NCBI GenBank assembly: GCA_025965895.1 | Contig: JAOPWC010000169.1 | Span: 1 to 62,603 of the forward strand | Source: Mycobacterium sp. | Lineage (GTDB): Bacteria > Actinomycetota > Actinomycetes > Mycobacteriales > Mycobacteriaceae | Direction of reading: 5' to 3' | DNA: 62,603 nt | Part shown: one piece after another, positions 1 through 5,527 of the stretch | Position numbering within the stretch: the stretch's first letter is position 1 | How the letters are laid out: each line of letters begins with the position of its first letter | Position numbers and translations under genes: made by a program | Notes under the pieces: model-generated | The model's input: only the letters and a program-made list of their open reading frames with translations | What the model was told of the DNA's origin: nothing | Database searches by the model: none

Positions 1-32
1 TCCTGAGCCAGGATCAAACTCTCCAAACAAAA
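1..32 (-). rRNA. rrs: 16S ribosomal RNA, 5' end only (partial)
   Basis: The reverse complement of the first bases reads the universal 16S start, with GAGTTTGATCCTGGCTCAGG at about 4-23, preceded by the mycobacterial TTTTGTTTGGA. Only about 30 nt of the mature RNA are in the window; the rest lies off the left edge. The mature 5' end is placed near 32 by analogy with other mycobacterial rrs genes. Its position just downstream of tyrS and on the same strand is the known site of the rrnB operon of rapidly growing mycobacteria. Confidence 0.95.
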
Positions 33-306
33 CCCAAAAGGCTCCAATCAGAGAAACCTGACAAGTCAGAAAAACTGACCAAAAAAACCACACCCCAACA
101 CGGGGACGCCAGAGCGCGGCAAAAAAAACAACAAACAAAAACCACCAAACACACTATTGAGTTCTCAAACAACACACCCAGTCGACCGCCCAACCAGCCC
201 GCGGCACGAGGCCGCGTACTGATCGTGCGGACGGCGAGGGCACCGCCGAAACGGTGCTTCCCTCAAGGAGCCGTCGCGCTCTGCGGCGTGGCCGCGTCAC
301 GACGAC
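33..306 (-). ncRNA. rRNA operon leader with boxA antitermination element
   Basis: This is the transcribed leader between the candidate rRNA promoter and mature 16S. On the minus strand it contains TGTTTGAGAACTCAATA (about 155-171), the conserved mycobacterial boxA-type Nus antitermination motif, followed by the T-rich stretch usual before 16S. GC-rich stems between about 195 and 290 could form processing or leader structures, but I did not fold them. No protein gene is supported here; the short ORFs crossing it are incidental. Confidence 0.8.
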
Positions 307-312
307 TCCAAT

Positions 313-341
313 AAGTTACGTGAGGGGAATCGGGGAGTCAA
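313..341 (-). promoter_or_regulatory. Candidate rRNA operon promoter
   Basis: On the minus strand TTGACT (336-341) and TAACTT (313-318) are separated by 17 bp. The -35 is the standard mycobacterial rRNA promoter hexamer; the -10 is a weaker match than the usual TAGACT. Transcription would begin near 306 and run through the boxA leader into 16S. It lies about 95 bp beyond the tyrS stop codon, so the operon has its own promoter in addition to any readthrough from tyrS. Confidence 0.65.
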
Positions 342-396
342 GCGACCTGCTGACAGGCAGCTTTCAACTCCCGACACAATCCAACGCCGCCGTACC

Positions 397-411
397 GCGG
401 GATATTCCCGC
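397..411. terminator. Short inverted repeat after tyrS (weak terminator candidate)
   Basis: A perfect 6-3-6 inverted repeat, GCGGGATATTCCCGC, lies about 25 bp downstream of the tyrS stop codon. It could form a small hairpin at the 3' end of the mpg-tyrS transcript. No T tract follows, so strong intrinsic termination is unlikely and the call is tentative. Confidence 0.25.
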
Positions 412-434
412 CCGGCGCGCGGCGTCAGCCGACG

Positions 435-1709
435 TCATTCAACACGCTCTACGCCGGCGATATTCCGCTTGCCGCGGCGCAGCACGAGCCACCTGCCGTG
501 CAGGTAATCGCCGTGCGTCGGCGTCCACTCGTCGTTGTCGATCCTGACGTTGTTCACCGATACCCCGCCCTCGGCGAGGGTCCGCCGCGCCGCGCCCTTG
601 CTGGGCGAAAGTCCCGTGGCGACGAGCAGATCGATGACCCCGTCCGGTGCACCTGGCTTCAGTTCAGCCACTGACGCCTCGCGCAACGCTGCGGCCAGCG
701 TCGGCTCGTCCAGCCGGGACAGCTCGCCGCCGCCGAACAAGGCCTGACTGGCGAGTTCCACCGCGATCGTTGCGGCCTCGCCGTGCACGAGCGTGGTGAG
801 CTCACCCGCCAGCCGTCGCTGCGCGGTCCGCTCGTGCGGCCGGGTCCGTGTCGCCTCGTCCAGCTCGGCCACCTCCTCGGCCGACAGGAAGGTGAACCAC
901 CGCAGGTAGCGGATCACGTCCGCGTCGGCGGTGTTGACGAAGTACTGGTACCAGGCGTACGGGCTGGTCATCTCCGGGTCGAGCCAGAGGTTGCCGCCGC
1001 CGGTCGACTTGCCGAACTTGGTGCCGTCCGACGACGTCACCAGTGGAACCGTCAACGCATGCACGGTGTCGCCCAGCTTCTGGCGCACCAGGCGCACGCC
1101 GGCGATGATGTTTCCCCACTGGTCGGAGCCGCCAATCTGCAGCGTGCAGCCATAACGGCTGTGCAGCTCGACGTAGTCGTTGGCCTGCAGCAGCATGTAG
1201 CTGAACTCGGTGTAGGAGATGCCTTCGCCGTCGAGCCGGCGCCGGATGGTGTCGCGGTCCAGCATCACGTTGACCGAGAAGTGTTTGCCGATGTCGCGCA
1301 GGAACTCGATCGCCCCGAGCTCGGCCGTCCACGAGAGGTTGTTCTCGACGACCGCGCCCGACGGCGACCCGTCGAAATCGACGAACCGTTCCAGCTGACC
1401 GCGGATGCGCTCGGCCCACTCGGCGACGGTGTCGGCGGTGTTCAGGGTCCGTTCCCCGGTGTCGCGGGGATCGCCGATCATGCCGGTCGCCCCTCCGGCC
1501 AGCACGATCGGCCGGTGCCCCGCCTGCTGAAAACGGCGCAAGGTCAGCAGCGGCACGAGGTGCCCTGCGTGCAGGCTGGGCGCCGTCGGGTCGAAACCGG
1601 CGTAGACGGTGATGGGCGGCCGGGTCAAGTCGGCGGCCAGCGCGTCGACGTCCGTGGACTGCGCGATAAGTCCGCGCCAGCGCAACTCGTCGAGGATGGT
1701 CGTGGCCAT
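435..1709 (-). CDS. tyrS: Tyrosyl-tRNA synthetase
   Basis: A cytoplasmic class I aminoacyl-tRNA synthetase that charges tRNA-Tyr. From the ATG at 1709 the protein is 424 aa, the expected bacterial TyrS length. Visible motifs are the HIGH-type HAGH (in PSLHAGHLVPLL), the tyrosine-binding segment LQANDYVELH, QIGGSDQWGNI, and the KMSKS-loop equivalent KFGKSTGG. A C-terminal S4-like RNA-binding domain follows (SKGAARRTLAEGGVSVNN). The reading frame stays open upstream into mpg, but the ATG at 1709 gives the conserved N-terminus MATTILDEL. It lies 38 nt after mpg on the same strand, so the two are probably co-transcribed. The 16S operon follows downstream. Confidence 0.97.
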   Translation of the reverse strand: MATTILDELRWRGLIAQSTDVDALAADLTRPPITVYAGFDPTAPSLHAGHLVPLLTLRRFQQAGHRPIVLAGGATGMIGDPRDTGERTLNTADTVAEWAERIRGQLERFVDFDGSPSGAVVENNLSWTAELGAIEFLRDIGKHFSVNVMLDRDTIRRRLDGEGISYTEFSYMLLQANDYVELHSRYGCTLQIGGSDQWGNIIAGVRLVRQKLGDTVHALTVPLVTSSDGTKFGKSTGGGNLWLDPEMTSPYAWYQYFVNTADADVIRYLRWFTFLSAEEVAELDEATRTRPHERTAQRRLAGELTTLVHGEAATIAVELASQALFGGGELSRLDEPTLAAALREASVAELKPGAPDGVIDLLVATGLSPSKGAARRTLAEGGVSVNNVRIDNDEWTPTHGDYLHGRWLVLRRGKRNIAGVERVE

Positions 1710-1747
1710 GACGTCGATCTTTCCAGCCGGCGGGTCCCGGGGTGGAA

Positions 1748-2359
1748 CTAGTGGCCGGCTCCCGGCGCCGCAGCGCGCGGGCTGCGCCGGTACGGCGACA
1801 CCTCCGGCCGGCCTGCCAACCAGAACCGCCACGGCCGGTCGGCGGCCTTGCTCACGCCGACACGCGGCCCACACGCCGCTGCCGGCTCGTCGCCGAGCTT
1901 CAGGGTGATCGGGCTGGCCGGATCGAACAGGTCGAGCCCGTAGTGCTCCATCGTGATCCCGAGTGCCGAGCACAGGTTGCCCGGTCCGCGTGCCAGCGCC
2001 ACGGGGTGCGCCGCCTCGCCGCGCCGACGCCGCGCCGCGCCGATACCGGAGTCGACGACCGCGGCCCGCAGCAGCACCGCGGCCGCGGCGCCCTCGGCGC
2101 CGCAGACCACGTTCGCGCAGACGTGCAGCCCGTGGCTGCGGTAGGTGTACAGGTGGCCGGCTGGGCCGAACATGACGGAATTGCGCACGCCCGGGCCACC
2201 GAATGAGTGCGATGCCGCGTCGGGCCACGGACCGTCGGGCGGCCCTCCGTATGCCTCGACCTCGACGATCGTCGCCTGCACGCCGTCGCCCGCCAGGGCG
2301 GCGCCCAGCAGCCGCCGCGCGGCCGTGGTCGGGTCGGTGACCAGCAGCTCGGCGCTCAC
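1748..2359 (-). CDS. mpg: 3-methyladenine DNA glycosylase (AAG/Mpg family)
   Basis: A base-excision repair enzyme that removes alkylated purines such as 3-methyladenine and hypoxanthine. The AAG-family signatures are visible: IVEVEAYGG with the catalytic Glu, DAASHSFGG, RNSVMFGPAGHLYTYRSHG, and GPGNLCSALGI near the C-terminus. The GTG at 2359 (VSAELLVTDP) gives 203 aa, the usual length; an ATG 48 nt upstream would add 16 residues that overlap the region of the divergent ABC promoter. It is head-to-head with the ABC transporter operon, with a 58-bp intergenic region, and sits upstream of tyrS as in M. tuberculosis. Confidence 0.95.
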   Translation of the reverse strand: MSAELLVTDPTTAARRLLGAALAGDGVQATIVEVEAYGGPPDGPWPDAASHSFGGPGVRNSVMFGPAGHLYTYRSHGLHVCANVVCGAEGAAAAVLLRAAVVDSGIGAARRRRGEAAHPVALARGPGNLCSALGITMEHYGLDLFDPASPITLKLGDEPAAACGPRVGVSKAADRPWRFWLAGRPEVSPYRRSPRAAAPGAGH

Positions 2360-2381
2360 CCGAGAGATTCTGCCCGGGATA

Positions 2382-2410
2382 TTGACACGTGCCCGCACGG
2401 GGAGCATTAT
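2382..2410 (+). promoter_or_regulatory. Candidate promoter of the ABC transporter operon (leaderless start)
   Basis: TTGACA (2382-2387) and CATTAT (2405-2410) are spaced by 17 bp. The predicted start site, 7-8 nt downstream, falls on or next to the ATG at 2418 of the ATP-binding gene, and there is no Shine-Dalgarno before that ATG. This suggests a leaderless mRNA, a common arrangement in mycobacteria. The TetR regulator encoded at the end of the operon could bind here, but no convincing palindrome overlaps the hexamers. Confidence 0.6.
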
Positions 2411-2417
2411 TCACCAC

Positions 2418-3182
2418 ATGATGAGTTCATCGAGTGATGAATTAATCCGGTCCGGAGTGGAACCGGCCGTCTCGATCGAGCATCTGCGTGTGGTCCGCGG
2501 CAAGCGTCCGGCAATCCACGATCTGTCCGTCCAGATCGCCCGCGGCACGATCACCGGTCTGCTCGGGCCGTCGGGCTGCGGGAAGACGACGCTGATGCGC
2601 AGCATCGTCGGCACGCAGATCATCACCGCGGGCACCGTCACCGTGCTCGGGCACCCGGCCGGGTCCGCTCCACTGCGCCGGCGGGTCGGGTACATGCCGC
2701 AGGATCCGACGATTTACAACGACCTGCGGATCATCGACAACGTCCGCTACTTCGCCGCTCTGTACGGCACCGAGGCGGCCGCCGCCGACGAGGCCATCGA
2801 GGTGGTGGGGTTGGCAGATCACCGGACCGCCCTGTGCGGCAACCTGTCCGGCGGACAGCGCACCCGCGCGTCGCTGGCGTGTGCGCTGGTCTGTCACCCC
2901 GACGTGCTGGTTCTCGACGAGCCGACCGTCGGCCTGGACCCCTTACTGCGCGTCGATCTCTGGGACCGGTTCCACGCGCTGGCGAGGGAAGGGACCACGC
3001 TGCTGGTTTCCAGCCACGTGATGGACGAGGCGGACCACTGCGGCGATCTGCTGCTGATGCGCGACGGGCATCTGCTCGCGCATACCACACCACAGAAATT
3101 GCGAGAGGACACAGGATGCACGTCACTGGAGGAAGCGTTCCTGTCCGTCATCCGGCACAGCACCGCACCCGCAGCCGGATAA
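2418..3182 (+). CDS. ABC transporter ATP-binding protein (drug/ABC-2 type exporter)
   Basis: The cytoplasmic ATPase of an ABC-2 type exporter, matching M. tuberculosis Rv1687c by position. The 254 aa contain Walker A GPSGCGKTT, a Q-loop in YMPQDPTIYND, the signature LSGGQRTRASLA, Walker B VLVLDEPTVGLDP, and the switch His in LLVSSHVMDEA. The start is one of two adjacent ATGs (2418/2421) behind a candidate leaderless promoter; the longer open frame upstream overlaps the divergent mpg. It overlaps the permease by 67 nt, so translation is probably coupled. The substrate cannot be told from sequence. Confidence 0.93.
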   Translation: MMSSSSDELIRSGVEPAVSIEHLRVVRGKRPAIHDLSVQIARGTITGLLGPSGCGKTTLMRSIVGTQIITAGTVTVLGHPAGSAPLRRRVGYMPQDPTIYNDLRIIDNVRYFAALYGTEAAAADEAIEVVGLADHRTALCGNLSGGQRTRASLACALVCHPDVLVLDEPTVGLDPLLRVDLWDRFHALAREGTTLLVSSHVMDEADHCGDLLLMRDGHLLAHTTPQKLREDTGCTSLEEAFLSVIRHSTAPAAG

Positions 3183-3934
3183 AGCTGCGGGGATACGCGG
3201 CCACCACGGCGCGGATCTTGGGCCAGTTGGCCGCCGACCGCCGCAGCGTCGCGATGATCCTGCTGGTGCCGACCCTGATCATCACGTTGATGTACTTCAT
3301 GTTCGAGAACGCACCGCACCGTCCCGGCACGCCGTCGCCGTTCAACGGCGCGTGCCTGATCCTGCTGGGCGTGTTCCCGCTCATCGTGATGTTTTTGATC
3401 ACCTCGATAACCATGCAGCGAGAACGGGTTTCGGGAACGTTGGAGCGCATCCTGACCACGCCGCTGCGCCGGCTTGACCTGTTGGCCGCTTACGGCACGG
3501 CGTTCTCGATCGCGGCGGCGGCGCAAGCGACCCTCGCGTGCCTGGTGTCGTTCTGGTTCCTCGGATTGAAAACCGCGGGCAGCCCGGTGCTGGTGTTCGT
3601 GATCGCGGTCATCAACGCGGTCCTGGGCGTCGGCTTGGGGCTGCTGTGCAGTGCGTTCGCACGCACCGAATTTCAGGCGGTGCAGTTCATGCCGGTCGTG
3701 ATCGCTCCCCAGCTGCTGCTGTGCGGGATCATCGTGCCACGGGCCGTTATGCCAGAGTGGTTGCAGTGGATCAGCAATGTACTGCCGGCCAGCTACGCGC
3801 TGGAGGCCCTGCAGCAGGTCGGCGCATACCCGGACCTGACGGCGATCGCATTGCGCGACATTGTCGTCGTCGTTGGTTTCGCGGTGCTGGCGCTGTGCCT
3901 GGCCGCCGCGACGCTGCGGCGCCGGACGCCATAG
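3116..3934 (+). CDS. ABC-2 type transporter permease
   Basis: The membrane subunit pairing with the preceding ATPase (Rv1686c-like). The 272 aa show about six hydrophobic segments, beginning with SVAMILLVPTLIITLMYFMF and ending with DIVVVVGFAVLALCLAAATL. The family's amphipathic coupling stretch MQRERVSGTLERILTTPLRRLDLL follows the second helix. The ATG at 3116 is chosen for its GAGAGGA ribosome binding site; it lies inside the ATPase gene. DrrB-like permeases of this family export lipids or antibiotics; the substrate here is unknown. The TetR gene follows after 4 nt. Confidence 0.92.
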   Translation: MHVTGGSVPVRHPAQHRTRSRIKLRGYAATTARILGQLAADRRSVAMILLVPTLIITLMYFMFENAPHRPGTPSPFNGACLILLGVFPLIVMFLITSITMQRERVSGTLERILTTPLRRLDLLAAYGTAFSIAAAAQATLACLVSFWFLGLKTAGSPVLVFVIAVINAVLGVGLGLLCSAFARTEFQAVQFMPVVIAPQLLLCGIIVPRAVMPEWLQWISNVLPASYALEALQQVGAYPDLTAIALRDIVVVVGFAVLALCLAAATLRRRTP

Positions 3935-3938
3935 GCCG

Positions 3939-4547
3939 TTGACGACCAACGCAGAACGCAAACGCCCCGGACGCCCGCCCGGCGCGTCCGATACCCGCGA
4001 ACGGATACTGACGCGCGCGCGGGAACTGTTCGCCCGCAACGGGATCGACAAGACGTCGATTCGTGCGGTCGCGGCGGCGGCGGACGTGGACCCTGCGCTG
4101 GTGCATCACTACTTCGGGACCAAGCAGCAGCTTTTCGCCGCGGCGATCCACATCCCGATCGACCCGATGCAGCTGATCGGCCCGCTCCGCGAAACGCCGG
4201 TCGAGGAACTCGGTTACACGCTGCCGTCGATATTGCTGCCGCTGTGGGACTCCGAACTCGGCTCGGGCTTCATCGCGACGATCCGCTCGCTGCTGGCCGG
4301 CAACGACGTCAGCCTCCTGCGCTCGTTCCTCCAGGAGGTCATCACCGTGGAGGTGGGGTCGCGCGTCGACAATCCTCCCGGGTCGGGAGTCATTCGGGTC
4401 CAATTCGTGGCGTCGCAGTTGGTGGGCGTCGTGATGGCGCGCTACATCCTCGAGTTGGAGCCGTTCAAGTCACTGCCCGTCGAGCGGATCGCCAAGACGA
4501 TCGCCCCGAACCTGCAGCGCTATCTGACCGGCGATCTGCCCGACTAG
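3939..4547 (+). CDS. TetR-family transcriptional regulator
   Basis: A likely regulator of the ABC exporter operon (Rv1685c-like). The N-terminal helix-turn-helix is clear: TRERILTRARELFARNGIDKTSIRAVAAAADVD, with the recognition part VHHYFGTKQQLF. A helical ligand-binding domain follows. The TTG at 3939, only 4 nt after the permease stop, gives 202 aa; upstream codons lie inside the permease gene, so a TTG start is inferred. Because it is the third gene of the operon it probably controls, autoregulation at the promoter near 2382-2410 is the simplest model. Confidence 0.9.
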   Translation: MTTNAERKRPGRPPGASDTRERILTRARELFARNGIDKTSIRAVAAAADVDPALVHHYFGTKQQLFAAAIHIPIDPMQLIGPLRETPVEELGYTLPSILLPLWDSELGSGFIATIRSLLAGNDVSLLRSFLQEVITVEVGSRVDNPPGSGVIRVQFVASQLVGVVMARYILELEPFKSLPVERIAKTIAPNLQRYLTGDLPD

Positions 4548-4551
4548 GACA

Positions 4552-4695
4552 CTGCGGGCTGGTGAAGTGATGCAGGGTGACGACTGGCTCGACACCGTGC
4601 CGCAAGCACGGCGATGTCGTCGCGGTAGCGGCGGTGGAAATCGACCGCGTCGCCGGTGCCCACCGGAAGCCGTCCGGAAACGTAACCGGCGTCAC
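4552..4695 (-). pseudogene. Remnant of a GH1 beta-glucosidase
   Basis: Minus-strand translation gives three pieces typical of glycoside hydrolase family 1: FPDGFRW (the N-terminal FPxGFxWG), then in a second frame TGDAVDFHRRYRDDIAVL, then back in the first frame HGVEPVVTLHHFTSP. In intact enzymes the first piece is separated by about 90 residues from the others, so an internal deletion plus a frameshift are present and the C-terminal three quarters are missing. It fills the gap between the TetR and Trm112-like genes and abuts both. The identification rests on recalled family motifs. Confidence 0.6.
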
Positions 4696-4898
4696 TGGCC
4701 GGCAAGTGCCAGCAGGCGCTTGTGCTCCTCCTCGGAGACGTCGACGGCCTCGTCGATCAGCAGCACTGGGATGCCGTCCTCAATGCGGTACGCGCGACGC
4801 AGCCTGGGGTTGTAGAGCACGTCGTCCACGTACAACAGCGGGCCGCGGTCGGCGGGGCAGACCAAAATGCTCAGAAGTTTCTCGTCAAGCATCGGCAC
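4692..4898 (-). CDS. Trm112-family small protein (Rv1684-like)
   Basis: A 68-residue protein of the Trm112/UPF0434 family, whose members are small zinc-ribbon-like partners of methyltransferases or of unknown role. Family features are LLSILVCPADRGPLLY, YNPRLRRAYRIEDGIPVLLIDEA and the acidic tail. The zinc-binding set is incomplete: only one cysteine (VCPADRG) remains, as is common in actinobacterial members. Start is GTG at 4898 or ATG at 4892. It follows the secreted protein gene after 3 nt, suggesting one transcript. Confidence 0.85.
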   Translation of the reverse strand: MPMLDEKLLSILVCPADRGPLLYVDDVLYNPRLRRAYRIEDGIPVLLIDEAVDVSEEEHKRLLALAGQ

Positions 4899-4901
4899 TG
4901 A

Positions 4902-5417
4902 TCAGCCGCCGCCGGGAACCGATCCGGCCCGGCCGTCGCCGATGGTGAACTGGTTGCTGCCACCGCCCACGTTGACGCCGCCGGGCCCTGCGGTCAGACC
5001 TCCGGGGCTGGTCGGGTCGTACTGGTTGATGCCGAAGCCGACCTGGTTTTGCCCGCCCTGCAAGGCTTGGGCCTGCTGCTGCAGCCTGGTCTGCGCGGCG
5101 ACGGTTTCCTGCAGCGCCTTGATCAGCGGCGTCTGGTTGGGCCGGTAGGTCTCCGCGTGCGTGATGCCGTCCAATTGCCCCTTGGTGGGCAGGAAGCCCA
5201 TCGCCCGCAGCTTCAGTGTCTGGTTGACGAGACTGGGTATCTGGCCTCCGCCGGCCGCGGTGCTGAACTCCTTGGCAAGGTCGTCGACCACGTCGGCGCG
5301 AGCCGTTGCCGGGGTGGAGCCGAGCAGCAGCACGACCAGCACCCCCGTGCCGGCCAGTGCGGTAGTGCTGGTACGCCGCCACGTCGAGACGGGTTTCTTC
5401 CGGCCCTGCGTCGTCAT
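4902..5417 (-). CDS. Secreted protein of unknown function
   Basis: 171 aa from the ATG at 5417, which has a GGAGG ribosome binding site; an in-frame start 15 nt upstream is less likely. The N-terminus is a signal peptide: basic KKPVSTWRR, then a hydrophobic stretch TALAGTGVLVVLLLGS, with probable cleavage after TARA. The mature protein has a helical middle region (LIKALQETVAAQTRLQQQAQAL) and a Gly/Asn-rich tail. I do not recognise a domain. It precedes the Trm112-like gene closely and is probably co-transcribed with the Rv1683-like gene upstream. Confidence 0.8.
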   Translation of the reverse strand: MTTQGRKKPVSTWRRTSTTALAGTGVLVVLLLGSTPATARADVVDDLAKEFSTAAGGGQIPSLVNQTLKLRAMGFLPTKGQLDGITHAETYRPNQTPLIKALQETVAAQTRLQQQAQALQGGQNQVGFGINQYDPTSPGGLTAGPGGVNVGGGSNQFTIGDGRAGSVPGGG

Positions 5418-5527
5418 GCGATCCTCCGGCACGCTGATGGCGAGGCGGCCAGGTGCCGCCAGCGGGAGCCTAACAGTGTGTCGGCTCCTTCGGGCGGCGT
5501 GTTACCGCCCCTGGTGTTACTGCGGTG

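Noticed and set aside
783..1751. Long plus-strand ORF of 322 aa across tyrS
   Set aside because: Arg/Pro-rich shadow of tyrS; no protein-like motifs.
1710..2417. tyrS reading frame extending over mpg to give a 660-aa protein
   Set aside because: The extra 236 residues are the mpg gene read in another frame; the ATG at 1709 gives the conserved TyrS start.
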